From Streptoalloteichus hindustanus (lineage in GTDB: Bacteria > Actinomycetota > Actinomycetes > Mycobacteriales > Pseudonocardiaceae), in the NCBI RefSeq assembly GCF_900129375.1, contig NZ_FQVN01000003.1:620001-684000 (forward strand): a stretch of DNA of 64,000 nucleotides. The letters are read 5' to 3'. Made by a program: the position numbers and the translations under genes. Positions 36,195 to 45,053 of the stretch are shown piece after piece. The stretch's first letter is position 1, and every line of letters starts with the position of its first letter. The notes below the pieces were generated by a model, which ran no database searches, had not been told where the DNA came from, and worked only from the letters and a program-made list of their open reading frames with translations.

Positions 36195-36788
36195 GCCGCA
36201 CCGGCGCGGGCCACCACCCCTGTGTGGCCCGCGCCGCCCGCCCACGGCGCCCTCGCCGCCGGCGCGGGCCACGGCTCACCGGAACTCCTTCTGCCCCACG
36301 CGAAACAGCTCGACCGCCGCCTGATCACGGCGCCGTCGCACCCCTTCCGCCATATCTGTCCACTATGGACACTCTTTCTCGCGCTCCGCGTGTGGTCGAG
36401 CAGCCGACGAGGAAGCACCCGGGGCACGCGGATCAGCCCGACGGAAACGAGGAGGCGGCGTCGATCCCGCTCCGCACTGTCCTACCCGGACAGCACTCGG
36501 GGGGCGGGTCGTCACCCCGGCGACCGCCACCCCGAGGTCTCCGGACCCCGCCGGGAACGCCGTCGACCAGTCCGCGCGGAACCGCAACGTCACAAGCAGA
36601 AGACGATCATCGACAGTGGACTGTCCCGAGCCCGATCATGGGGTTTCCCGACGTGCCACCGGAACCCGCCGACCGGCGGGCCGGCGCGTCGGGCGGAGCG
36701 GCCCCGGGGCTGGGCACCACACGTCGACCGCCGGGTCGGCAGTGCCTAGTGTTTGGTGGCCAGGCCGGTCGGCGCAGGGGAAGTGGAG
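36195..36788. other. 594-bp gap before the ADP-ribosylglycohydrolase operon, with palindromes
   Basis: No convincing gene. A 15-bp perfect-arm palindrome TGTCCACTATGGACA lies at 36357-36371, and GACAG-TGGA-CTGTC at 36612-36625. An open frame starting at the ATG in the first palindrome runs on but has no coding-like codon use. These may be control sites for the operon, or examples of a genome-wide motif (see findings). Confidence 0.4.
36724..36752 (+). promoter_or_regulatory. Possible promoter of the ADP-ribosylglycohydrolase operon
   Basis: TCGACC (36724-36729) and TAGTGT (36747-36752) are separated by 17 bp, 37 bp before the ATG. A plausible but weak sigma-70-type match. Confidence 0.35.
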
Positions 36789-39335
36789 ATGCGGCAGCAC
36801 GGAAAGCCGGAGATCACTCCGGAGATGCGACGGCGCGCCCGCGCCGTGCCCAACAACTGGCTGCTCGTCACCGACCCCGGCTACGACACCACGCGCGGCG
36901 TCCCGGCGGAGGCGGTGATCGGCCGCTACCGGGTCGACGCGCGCGGCGAGATCACCGGCGAGTACGTCGCCAACCCCCGCTACCAGCCGCTCCCGGACAC
37001 CCGGGCCGAACGCCCGTCGTCGACCCCGCCGCCCAGGATGTCGCCGACCAACGACCTGGAGCGGGTCATCCAGGCGGTCGCCACCGGGGCGAGCCCGGAG
37101 TCGGCGTTGGTCGAGGCGCTGCTCGACCACGAGATCCTGGTGCTCATCAGGGGGCAGAGCCAGCGGGGCGGCCTGGTCGCGGCGGTGGTGACGGAGAACC
37201 CGGCCGAACCGCCGGTGGTCCAGGCGTACACGTCGTACCTCCGCCCACCCGCCGGCGCCGGGGTCTACCGGTGCCAGGTCACCGAGTTCGTCGACCTGTT
37301 CCGCCGCGCCGACCTCCGGCTCAACCCCGGCTACGAGCCCTCGGTCGTGGTCCGCGGCGCCCAGGTCGTCGCGGCGGTGGAGGCGCGGTCGTCGGCCGCC
37401 GGGCCCGAGCTCAGCGACGAGGCCAGGGAGCAGGCCCGCCAGGCGCCGAACGGCTGGCTGTACGTCGCCGACCCGTTCTTCGACGGCTACACCGAGGAGA
37501 TCCCCACCTGGGGCTACGTCGGCGGCTACCGGGTCGACGAGCACGGCGAGGTCACGAGGGACTTCCACCCCAACCCGGACTACCGCCCCTCGCCGCGGAG
37601 CCTGGGCTGGCCGCCGGCCGAGAACGAGCTGGAGGAGGCGCTCCAGCTCGTCGCCACCGCCTACCTCCACCCGTCGGCGCTCGTCAACGCCCTGCTGCGG
37701 CACCGTTTCCTCCTGCTGGCGGAGCGCACGTCCGAGACCACGCGCCGGTTCTTCGCCGGGCAGGAGGAGGGCACCGACCTGCCCGTCATGTCCGCGTTCA
37801 CCTCGGCGGGCCTCCTGCCCCCTGACGCGCCCGGTTCCCAGGAGGTCTCGGTCGGCGAGATCCGCGACCTGCTCCAGGGCGTGGACCTGCGGCTCAACCC
37901 GGACCACCCGGCGACGTACCGGGTGTCCGGCCCGGAGCTCGTCGCCGCCCACGACCAGGCGGTGGCCGAGCACCGGCCGCAACCACCCGCCCGCCCCGAC
38001 CACCCCGGGCAGGCCGACCACCCCGGGCAGCCCGGGCCCGCCCCGACTCCGGCCGGCGACGCCACCGAACGCGTTCCGCACCCCGCCGCGCGGTCGTCGG
38101 AGTCGTCGGAGTCGTCAGAGCCGTCGGGGTCGTCGGAGCCGGCCGGCGACGGCCCCCCACCCCGGGACGCGCCGACGGAGATCATCGAGAAGCTGCCCCC
38201 CGAAGCCGCGCCCCCGCCCCCGGACTCCCCCGCGCCCCGCCCCGCCCTCGACCGGGACGAGCGGTTCCTCGGGAGCGTCCTGGCCGGGGCGGTCGGCGAC
38301 GCGCTGGGTTTCGGCGTGGAGTTCCTCGACATCGGCCAGATCCGGCAGCGCTACGGCGACGCGGGCATCACGGCGTTCGACCTGTCGCACGGCCGGGGCG
38401 GGGAGATCTCCGACGACACCCAGATGACGTTGTTCACGCTGGAGGGCCTGATCCGGGCACACGTCCGGCGACGCCGGGGGGAACCCGCCGACGACGTCCG
38501 CGTGCTCCAGCACGCCTACCAGCGGTGGCTGCACACCCAGGGCGCCGACTGGCCCACCGCCGGCGGGTCCTTCGCCCGGCACGCCGAGCAGCCGGACGGC
38601 TGGCTCGTCCACCAGCGGGGGCTGTTCGCGGTCCGCGCGCCGGGCAGCACCTGCCTCGCCGCGTTGAACCTGTTCACCCGCACCGACGAGCCGGGCACCT
38701 TCGAGCACCGGCTCAACGACTCCAAGGGCTGCGGCGGCGTCATGCGCGTCGCCCCGGTCGCGCTGTGGTCGGAGGACCCCGCCGAGGTGTTCGACCTCGC
38801 CGCGCGGGCGGCGGCGCTGACCCACAGCCACCCGAGCGGCTACCTGTCCGCCGGGGTCCTCGCCGCGATCGTGCACCAGCTCGTGCGCGGCGCGGAGCTG
38901 CCCCCGGCGGTCGAGCTGGCCCGCTCGCTGCTCGTGACCAGGGAGGGGCACGACGAGCAGCTCCAGCTGCTGGACCGGGCGGTGGAGCTCGCCGGCCGGG
39001 GCCGGCCGACCCCCGAGCTGCTCGCCGAGCGGCTCGGCGGCGGCTGGGTCGGGGAGGAGGCGCTGGCGATCGGCCTGTGCGCGGCGCTGGCCACCGACTC
39101 CGCCGCCGACGCCCTCGTGGTCGCGGTGAACCACTCCGGCGACAGCGACTCCACCGGCGCGATCTGCGGCAACATCGTCGGGGCCGTGCACGGGACGGCG
39201 GGAGTTCCGCCCGCCATGCTGGAGAACCTGGAGCTGCGGGACGTGATCGAGACCCTGGCCCAGGACGCCCTGCGCGAGTTCGGCCCGCAGCCCCCCACGA
39301 CCGACGACTGGTTCCACCGCTACCCGGGTTGGTGA
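36789..39335 (+). CDS. Double T7SS-associated (SseB-like) domain plus ADP-ribosylglycohydrolase fusion
   Basis: An 848-residue soluble protein. Residues about 8-205 and 208-395 are two copies of one domain (NNWLLVTDPGYDTTRGVPAE and NGWLYVADPFFDGYTEEIPT; both with G-Y-RVD-GE and LRLNPGY/LRLNPDH). It resembles the actinobacterial type VII secretion system-associated, SseB-like domain. A Pro/Ser-rich linker (about 398-487, SSESSESSEPSGSSEP) leads to an ADP-ribosylglycohydrolase (about 488-848). Metal ligands are intact: SDDTQMTLF (about 540) and NHSGDSDSTGA (about 780). It should remove ADP-ribose from a protein or nucleic acid. ATG chosen for AGGGG eight bases upstream. Next gene overlaps by one base. 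Confidence 0.82.
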   Translation: MRQHGKPEITPEMRRRARAVPNNWLLVTDPGYDTTRGVPAEAVIGRYRVDARGEITGEYVANPRYQPLPDTRAERPSSTPPPRMSPTNDLERVIQAVATGASPESALVEALLDHEILVLIRGQSQRGGLVAAVVTENPAEPPVVQAYTSYLRPPAGAGVYRCQVTEFVDLFRRADLRLNPGYEPSVVVRGAQVVAAVEARSSAAGPELSDEAREQARQAPNGWLYVADPFFDGYTEEIPTWGYVGGYRVDEHGEVTRDFHPNPDYRPSPRSLGWPPAENELEEALQLVATAYLHPSALVNALLRHRFLLLAERTSETTRRFFAGQEEGTDLPVMSAFTSAGLLPPDAPGSQEVSVGEIRDLLQGVDLRLNPDHPATYRVSGPELVAAHDQAVAEHRPQPPARPDHPGQADHPGQPGPAPTPAGDATERVPHPAARSSESSESSEPSGSSEPAGDGPPPRDAPTEIIEKLPPEAAPPPPDSPAPRPALDRDERFLGSVLAGAVGDALGFGVEFLDIGQIRQRYGDAGITAFDLSHGRGGEISDDTQMTLFTLEGLIRAHVRRRRGEPADDVRVLQHAYQRWLHTQGADWPTAGGSFARHAEQPDGWLVHQRGLFAVRAPGSTCLAALNLFTRTDEPGTFEHRLNDSKGCGGVMRVAPVALWSEDPAEVFDLAARAAALTHSHPSGYLSAGVLAAIVHQLVRGAELPPAVELARSLLVTREGHDEQLQLLDRAVELAGRGRPTPELLAERLGGGWVGEEALAIGLCAALATDSAADALVVAVNHSGDSDSTGAICGNIVGAVHGTAGVPPAMLENLELRDVIETLAQDALREFGPQPPTTDDWFHRYPGW

Positions 39336-41878
39336 TGACGACGAACTGGGCGGACAGGGTTCTCGGCTGCCTGTTGGGCGGCGCGCTCGGCGACGCCCTC
39401 GGCGCGCCGGTCGAGTTCGCCGCGCTCGACGAGATCCGGGCGCGGTTCGGCCCGCACGGCCCCGACGCGCCCGCCGAGGCGTTCGGCCGGCGGGGCGCGA
39501 TCACCGACGACACCCAGATGACACTGTTCACAGTGGACGGTCTCGTCCGCGCGGGCGTCGCCCGCCGGTTCCGCGGCGAGCGCGACCCCCTGCTCCCGGT
39601 CCAGCACGCCTACCAGCGGTGGCTGCACACCCAGGGTGTGCCGTGGGAGGAGGCGGCGGGGCCGTTCCTCGCCGACTGCCCCGAGCCCGACGGCTGGCTG
39701 GTGCGCGTCCCCGAGCTGTTCGACCGCCGCGCGCCGGGCAAGACCTGCCTGCGGTCCCTGGACACCTTCGCCCGCACCGGAACGCCGGCCACCTTCGCCC
39801 ACCGGATCAACGACTCCAAGGGCTGCGGCGGGGTCATGCGGGCCGCGCCGGCCGCGCTGTGGAGCACCGACCTCAGCGAGGTCTTCCGCGTCGGCGCGAC
39901 CATCGCCGCCCTGACCCACAGCCACCCCAGCGGTTTCCTGCCGGCGGGCGCGCTCGCCGTCATCGTCCGCCAGTTGCTGTGGGACCAACCGCTGGAGCGC
40001 GCGCTGTGGTCGGCCATGGCCGAGCTGCGCCGCTGGCCCCGGCACGAGGAGACCGAGACCGCCCTCCACCGCGCCTTCCAGCTCGCCCAACGCGGTGCGC
40101 CCGCGCCGGAGGAGGTCGAGCGGCACCTCGGCGGGGGCTGGGTCGGCGAGGAGGCGCTCGCCATCGCGCTGTGCGCCGCGCTGGTCGCCGACGACGACGT
40201 CGAACTGGCCCTGCGGATCGCGGTCAACCACAGCGGCGACAGCGACTCCACCGGCGCGATCTGCGGCAACATCGTCGGGGCGACGCTCGGCGCGAGCCGG
40301 TTGCCGGCCCGTTGGCTCGCCGGGTTGGAGCTGCGGTCGGTCATCGAGGAGCTGGCCGGGGACGCCGCCGCCGAGTTCGGCAGCACCCCGCCCCGCGACG
40401 AGGAGTGGCTGCGCCGCTATCCCGCCTGGTACGACGGGTTCACGCCGGCTCCCGACACCGAGGCGCCCACGCACATTCTGTCCACTGTGGACGGATCGGG
40501 CGCCGGAGACGCGCCGGGGCGGGCAGAGCGCGTGCTCGGCTGCGTCCTCGGCGGCGCGGTCGGGGACGCCCTCGGCTACGCGGTCGAGTTCGACCCCCTG
40601 CCCAAGATCCGGCAGAAGCACGGCGACCAGGGCCTGACGGACTTCGTGGACGCCTACCGCCCGGCGGGGTCGATCAGCGACGACACCCAGATGTCGTTGT
40701 TCACGCTGGAAGGTCTGATCCGGGCGCACCTGCGGAAGCGACTGACCGGCGAGGACCGCACGACGCACGAGATCCAGCACGCCTACCAGCGGTGGTTGCA
40801 CACCCAGGGACAGGAGTGGGCCGAGGTCGCCGGACCGTTCCTGGCCACACATCCGGAACCGGACGGGTGGCTTGTCGCCACCAGGGCGTTGTTCCAGCGG
40901 CGCGCGCCCGGCCACACCTGCGTCAACGCGTTGCAGCGCTTCGCCGCGGGCAACGAACCGGGCTCGGTCACGAACAAAATCAACGACTCCAAGGGTTGCG
41001 GCGGTGTCATGCGCGCGGCGCCGGCCGCGTTCGTGGCCACCGACCGGAGCTCCGCGTTCCGCCTCGGGGCCGACCTCGCGGCGCTCACCCACACCCATCC
41101 CAGCGGCTACCTGTCCGCCGGCGCGCTCGCGGTCATCGTGTGGGAGCTGCTCCGGGGCGTCCCCCTGACCGACTCCGTCCACAGTGCACTGTCCGAACTG
41201 GAGGATTGGGACGGTCACGAGGAAACGACGCGCGCGCTGGGGAACGCGCTGCGCGTGGCGGCCGGCGGAGTGCCGACGCCGGAGGAGGTGGAGGCCCGCC
41301 TCGGTCTGGGCTGGGTGGGCGAGGAGACCCTGGCGATGGCGGTGTGCGCCGCGCTGGTCGCCGGCGACGACGTCGAACTGGCCCTGCGGATCGCGGTCAA
41401 CCACAGCGGCGACAGCGACTCCGTCGGGGCCGTCTGCGGCAACATCCTGGGCGCGGCGCTCGGCGTGCGCCGGCTCCCCCGCCGCTGGCTCGACCGCCTG
41501 GAGCTGCGCGAGGTCATCGAGCGCCTGACCCTGGACGCCCTGGCCGAGTTCGGCCCCACCCCGCCCACCGACGAGGAGCACCTGCGCCGCTACCCCGTCG
41601 GCGTCAGCCACGTGCCCCAGCCCGCCCAGGAGCCGCACGCCGCGCCGCACCCCGCGCCGGACCCGGCCAGCTCGGCACCAGAGCTCGCCAACGACTCGTC
41701 AGGCGAGGACACACCAGCCGAGGAGGAACGGCTGCTCGCGCTGTGGCGAACCTTCCGACAAGGTTCCGGCGATCTGCCGAAGACCGTCGAGCTGGCCCTC
41801 CACGTCCTCGCCGACGCGATCGACACCAATGCCGAACTCCGCGCAGCGGCCAGGAAAACCCCGTCGGACCAGCCCTGA
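39335..41878 (+). CDS. Tandem double ADP-ribosylglycohydrolase
   Basis: An 847-residue protein with two ADP-ribosylglycohydrolase domains in one chain: about residues 4-365 (GALGDALGAPVEF, TDDTQMTLF, GDSDSTGAICGN) and 397-760 (GAVGDALGYAVEF, SDDTQMSLF, GDSDSVGAVCGN). The DraG/ARH Mg2+ ligands (T/S-D-D and D-S-D-S) are kept in both, so both may be active. QHAYQRWLHTQG, NDSKGCGGVMR and THxHPSG recur in all three domains of the locus, pointing to recent duplication. An 85-residue Pro-rich then helical tail follows. The ATG overlaps the upstream stop (TGATG), so the genes are coupled. Confidence 0.88.
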   Translation: MTTNWADRVLGCLLGGALGDALGAPVEFAALDEIRARFGPHGPDAPAEAFGRRGAITDDTQMTLFTVDGLVRAGVARRFRGERDPLLPVQHAYQRWLHTQGVPWEEAAGPFLADCPEPDGWLVRVPELFDRRAPGKTCLRSLDTFARTGTPATFAHRINDSKGCGGVMRAAPAALWSTDLSEVFRVGATIAALTHSHPSGFLPAGALAVIVRQLLWDQPLERALWSAMAELRRWPRHEETETALHRAFQLAQRGAPAPEEVERHLGGGWVGEEALAIALCAALVADDDVELALRIAVNHSGDSDSTGAICGNIVGATLGASRLPARWLAGLELRSVIEELAGDAAAEFGSTPPRDEEWLRRYPAWYDGFTPAPDTEAPTHILSTVDGSGAGDAPGRAERVLGCVLGGAVGDALGYAVEFDPLPKIRQKHGDQGLTDFVDAYRPAGSISDDTQMSLFTLEGLIRAHLRKRLTGEDRTTHEIQHAYQRWLHTQGQEWAEVAGPFLATHPEPDGWLVATRALFQRRAPGHTCVNALQRFAAGNEPGSVTNKINDSKGCGGVMRAAPAAFVATDRSSAFRLGADLAALTHTHPSGYLSAGALAVIVWELLRGVPLTDSVHSALSELEDWDGHEETTRALGNALRVAAGGVPTPEEVEARLGLGWVGEETLAMAVCAALVAGDDVELALRIAVNHSGDSDSVGAVCGNILGAALGVRRLPRRWLDRLELREVIERLTLDALAEFGPTPPTDEEHLRRYPVGVSHVPQPAQEPHAAPHPAPDPASSAPELANDSSGEDTPAEEERLLALWRTFRQGSGDLPKTVELALHVLADAIDTNAELRAAARKTPSDQP

Positions 41879-41962
41879 CGTCGAGGCCGGCGCCGGGAGC
41901 CGGCCGCTCACGACCAACGACCGGGTGCCGGTGGGGCGGGAGAACCGTTAGGGTCCCGGCAC

Positions 41963-42736
41963 ATGGCCGAGGAGCTGGTGCACTACGCCGTGGAGCGCGG
42001 CGTCGCGACGATCACGTTGGACTCGCCGCACAACCGCAACGCCCTGTCGAGCGCCCTGCGCGGGCAGCTGCGGGACCACCTGACCCACGCGGTCGACGAC
42101 CCCGCGGTGCGCGTCGTCGTGCTGACCCACACCGGCCCGGTCTTCTGCTCCGGCATGGACCTCAAGGAGTCGCGCGGCGCCAACGCGCAGCAGCAGGGGG
42201 TCAACGAGTTCCCGGCGATCCTGGAGCAGATCTGGACCAGCCCGAAGCCGGTGGTGGCCCGGCTGGCCGGCCCGGCCCGCGCCGGCGGCGTCGGCATCGT
42301 CGCCGCCTGCGACATCGCGGTGGCCGTCGCCGACGCCACGTTCGCCTTCACCGAGGTCCGCCTGGGCGTGGTCCCGGCGGTGATCTCGGTGACGGTGCTG
42401 CCCCGCCTGCTGCCGCGCGCGGCGCACGAGCTGTTCCTCACCGGCGAGAAGTTCGACGCGCGCCGGGCCGTGGAGATCGGCCTGGTCAACGCGGCCGTGG
42501 CCGCCGACGCGCTGGACGCCGAGGTGCGCCGGTACACCGACATGCTCGCGCTGGGCGGCCCGCGGGCGCTGGCCGCGACCAAGGCGATGCTGCGCCGCGA
42601 GCGGGCCACCGGCCTGGCCGAGGACTTCGCCGACATGCTGGAGCTGTCCGCCCGGCACTTCGCCAGCGAGGAGGGACAGGAGGGCATCCGCGCGTTCGCG
42701 GAGAAGCGCTCCCCGTCCTGGGTGCCGAAGGGCTGA
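41963..42736 (+). CDS. Enoyl-CoA hydratase/isomerase family protein
   Basis: A 257-residue crotonase-fold protein (MAEELVHYAVERGVATITLD, PVFCSGMDLKESRG, AGPARAGGVGIVAACDIAVA). The first catalytic Glu of enoyl-CoA hydratase would lie in the AFTEVRLGVVPAVISVTVL region, where an E and VPA are seen; the second is less clear. It could act in fatty-acid, leucine or polyketide metabolism. A TAGGGT box lies just upstream of the ATG, hinting at a short leader. Standalone gene. Confidence 0.85.
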   Translation: MAEELVHYAVERGVATITLDSPHNRNALSSALRGQLRDHLTHAVDDPAVRVVVLTHTGPVFCSGMDLKESRGANAQQQGVNEFPAILEQIWTSPKPVVARLAGPARAGGVGIVAACDIAVAVADATFAFTEVRLGVVPAVISVTVLPRLLPRAAHELFLTGEKFDARRAVEIGLVNAAVAADALDAEVRRYTDMLALGGPRALAATKAMLRRERATGLAEDFADMLELSARHFASEEGQEGIRAFAEKRSPSWVPKG

Positions 42737-42742
42737 CCGGAC

Positions 42743-42774
42743 GGCGCGCCCGCCGGCGACCCGGCGGGCGCGCC
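42743..42774. terminator. Bidirectional terminator
   Basis: A perfect 14-bp stem (GGCGCGCCCGCCGG with its complement) and CGAC loop lie between the convergent enoyl-CoA hydratase and barstar genes. Confidence 0.8.
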
Positions 42775-42796
42775 CCCGCAGCCGAACCGGACGGTC

Positions 42797-43165
42797 TCAG
42801 GCGTCGGTGAGCACGACCGAGAGCCGGGGGTTGGTCTCCACGGCGTCGGACAGCACCGTCCGGATCCCGTCGTAGGCGGTCCGGTCCTTCGCGGCCAGCG
42901 CGCGGTGCCCCGGCCAGACCAGGACGTGGTCCCCGGCCGGCAGCCAGGACAGGTCGGTCAGGCAGTCGAAGAGGGCGTCGAGGTTCCGGCCGTACCAGGA
43001 CGGGAAGGACAACGCGCTGCCGAACGCGCCGAGCGCGCCCGCCTTGCTCTCCGCCGCCGCCGCGTCGACCACGTGGGGAACGGCGCCGCGCTGCCGCGCC
43101 TCGCGCTCCACCTCGCGCGCGGTCGTCCCTCGCGGCGCCTCCACGAAAGCACCGTCAGCACTCAC
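42797..43165 (-). CDS. Barstar-family RNase inhibitor
   Basis: A 122-residue protein whose FGSALSFPSWYGRNLDALFDCLTD segment is the barstar core (the G-RNLDAL motif that fills the RNase active site). It is encoded 11 bp downstream of a guanyl-type RNase gene on the same strand and should protect the cytoplasm from it. GTG start. Confidence 0.88.
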   Translation of the reverse strand: MSADGAFVEAPRGTTAREVEREARQRGAVPHVVDAAAAESKAGALGAFGSALSFPSWYGRNLDALFDCLTDLSWLPAGDHVLVWPGHRALAAKDRTAYDGIRTVLSDAVETNPRLSVVLTDA

Positions 43166-43176
43166 CGCAAGCCCCC

Positions 43177-43635
43177 CTAGTGCTTGGTGTCGACCACGAC
43201 GAAGGAGCCGTAGTGGTCACCCGTGTAGTAGACCTCGCCGCCACCACCGGCCACCAGCCGACGCGCGCCCCGGTCGCGTTCCCCGGGCGTGGGCACCGTG
43301 TACTCCTTGTAGTACCCGGAGTTCCTGCTCGGCAGGCGCCGCTCGAAGTTGCCGAAGACGCTGCCGTCCTTCTCCGGGTACGGGAAGGGGCCACCGCGCT
43401 CGATCAGGTGCCAGGTCTGCCCGGCCTCCTTCGGCAGCTGCGTCAGCGGCTTGACCGGCAGCCCGGAGTCCGCGCCGGGCACCCGCCCGCCGGCGGCCGA
43501 TGTGCCCGTGCCGACGACGGCGCCGCTGGTGGGGGCCGGCTTCGGGTCGCCGCCCTGGCCCCGCACCAGCCACACCACGAGGACCAGCGCGATCAGCCCG
43601 AGCAGGCCGGCCAGGATCCGTTTGTGGGGTGTCAC
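43177..43635 (-). CDS. Guanyl-specific RNase (barnase/RNase Sa type), exported or anchored
   Basis: A 152-residue protein with an N-terminal hydrophobic segment (ILAGLLGLIALVLVVWLV) serving as signal or anchor. After a linker comes the microbial RNase domain. Catalytic residues fit Glu111 (YYKEYTV), Arg126 (GARRLV) and His141 (GDHYGSF). It cleaves RNA after guanine. With the barstar gene it forms a toxin-immunity pair. GTG start. No obvious lipobox or LPxTG. Confidence 0.87.
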   Translation of the reverse strand: MTPHKRILAGLLGLIALVLVVWLVRGQGGDPKPAPTSGAVVGTGTSAAGGRVPGADSGLPVKPLTQLPKEAGQTWHLIERGGPFPYPEKDGSVFGNFERRLPSRNSGYYKEYTVPTPGERDRGARRLVAGGGGEVYYTGDHYGSFVVVDTKH

Positions 43636-43644
43636 GAGCCGAGC

Positions 43645-43929
43645 CTACGGACGCGCCTCGGGCGCGACCGCCCCGCCCCGGGGGGTCGTCGCCGGCGGCT
43701 CGTCGTACCGCCCGCCCAGCGGCGGCTCCACGTCCCGCACCGGGGTCAGGCGCGCCGACGCCCGGTCGACCACGCGGTCGATCAGCCAGGCCACCGCCCA
43801 GCAGGCCGGCAGCAACACCGCCAGGACCACGGTGATCTGGAACGGGTACCAGAGCTGGGCGAGCCACAGCTCGACGTCGTCCCACCACTCGGTCAACCAG
43901 GCCAGCACGACGGAGAGGGTACGCGCCAC
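43645..43929 (-). CDS. Small membrane protein upstream of the RNase
   Basis: A 94-residue protein with an aromatic-rich amphipathic N-terminus (WLTEWWDDVELWLAQLWYPF) and one or two membrane helices (about residues 29-52), then a Pro/Arg-rich tail. I do not recognise it. It precedes the RNase by 9 bp on the same strand, so it is likely in that operon and might help export, but this is unproven. Confidence 0.6.
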   Translation of the reverse strand: MARTLSVVLAWLTEWWDDVELWLAQLWYPFQITVVLAVLLPACWAVAWLIDRVVDRASARLTPVRDVEPPLGGRYDEPPATTPRGGAVAPEARP

Positions 43930-43986
43930 CGCGCCGCGTGACCGGCGTCACGCGCCACCCCGGAGGTCGGCCGGTAGGTTGCCGGC

Positions 43987-44955
43987 ATGTTCGCCGTCTA
44001 CGCCGCTGAGCCCAAGCCCGACGACCCGTTGGCCGCGCTGGTGGTCGGCGAGCGCCCCGAGCCGAGCGCCCCGGAGGGCTGGGTGCCGGTCCGGGTCCGC
44101 GCCGCCAGCCTCAACATGCACGACCTGTGGACGCTGCGCGGCGTGGGCATCAAGCCCGAGCGCTTCCCGATGACCCTCGGCTGCGACGGCGCGGGCACGC
44201 TGCCGGACGGCACCGAGGTGGTGATCCACTCGGTGGTGGGCGACCCGGACTGGACCGGTGAGGAGACCCTCGACCCGAAGCGCACGCTGCTCACCGAGCT
44301 GCACCAGGGCACGTTCGCGGACGTGGTCGTGGTGCCGCGCCGCAACGCGCTGCCCAAGCCCGCGTCGCTGTCGTTCGCCGAGGCCGCGTGCACCGGCACC
44401 GCCTGGCTGACCGCCTACCGGATGCTGTTCGTGAACTCGGGCCTCCGGCCGGGGCAGACCATGCTGGTGCAGGGCGCCTCCGGCGGGGTGGCGACCGCGC
44501 TGGTCCAGCTCGGCCGGTCCGCCGGGTTCCGGGTGTGGGCCACCGGACGCAGCGAGGCCAAGCGGGCGCTGGCCGAGGAGTTGGGCGCGCACCGGACGTT
44601 CGAGCCGGGCGCGCGGCTGCCCGAGCGGGTGGACGCGGTGTTCGAGACGGTCGGCCGGGCCACCTGGTCGCACTCGGTGAAGTGCCTCCGCCCCGGCGGC
44701 ACCATCGTGGTGTCCGGGGCCACCACGGGGGACGCCACCGCGGCGGAGCTGCAGCGCGTCTTCTTCCTCCAGCTCCGCGTGGTCGGCTCGACGATGGGCA
44801 CCCGGCAGGAGCTCGCCGACCTGCTGTCCTTCCTGGACCTGACGGGGCTGCGGCCGCGGATCGGCAGCGAACTGCCGATGGAGCGGGCGGCCGAGGGCGT
44901 GCGGGCGATGCTCGACGGCGAGACCGCCGGCAAGATCGTCTTCACCCGGGACTGA
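43987..44955 (+). CDS. Zinc-binding-type alcohol dehydrogenase/quinone oxidoreductase (MDR)
   Basis: A 322-residue medium-chain dehydrogenase/reductase. The N-terminal GroES-like part has RAASLNMHDLWTLRGVG and the Rossmann part has LVQGASGGVATALVQLGRSAG. Structural zinc cysteines are not seen, which fits the quinone oxidoreductase/zeta-crystallin branch rather than zinc alcohol dehydrogenases. Substrate unknown. ATG at 43987, divergent from the RNase operon. Confidence 0.85.
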   Translation: MFAVYAAEPKPDDPLAALVVGERPEPSAPEGWVPVRVRAASLNMHDLWTLRGVGIKPERFPMTLGCDGAGTLPDGTEVVIHSVVGDPDWTGEETLDPKRTLLTELHQGTFADVVVVPRRNALPKPASLSFAEAACTGTAWLTAYRMLFVNSGLRPGQTMLVQGASGGVATALVQLGRSAGFRVWATGRSEAKRALAEELGAHRTFEPGARLPERVDAVFETVGRATWSHSVKCLRPGGTIVVSGATTGDATAAELQRVFFLQLRVVGSTMGTRQELADLLSFLDLTGLRPRIGSELPMERAAEGVRAMLDGETAGKIVFTRD

Positions 44956-45053
44956 TCCGGGACTGCTCCAGGACTGACCTGGGGCTCCCGGGGGCTCCGG
45001 CCTCCCCTCTCCCGCGACCCGCGGAGGATCTCCCCGTCCGTGAAGGGTCGTCT

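Noticed and set aside
36366-37825. Long plus-strand frame overlapping the start of the first ARH gene
   Set aside because: Within the ARH gene it is out of frame and its product is Pro/Arg-rich shadow text; the ARH frame has clear domains.
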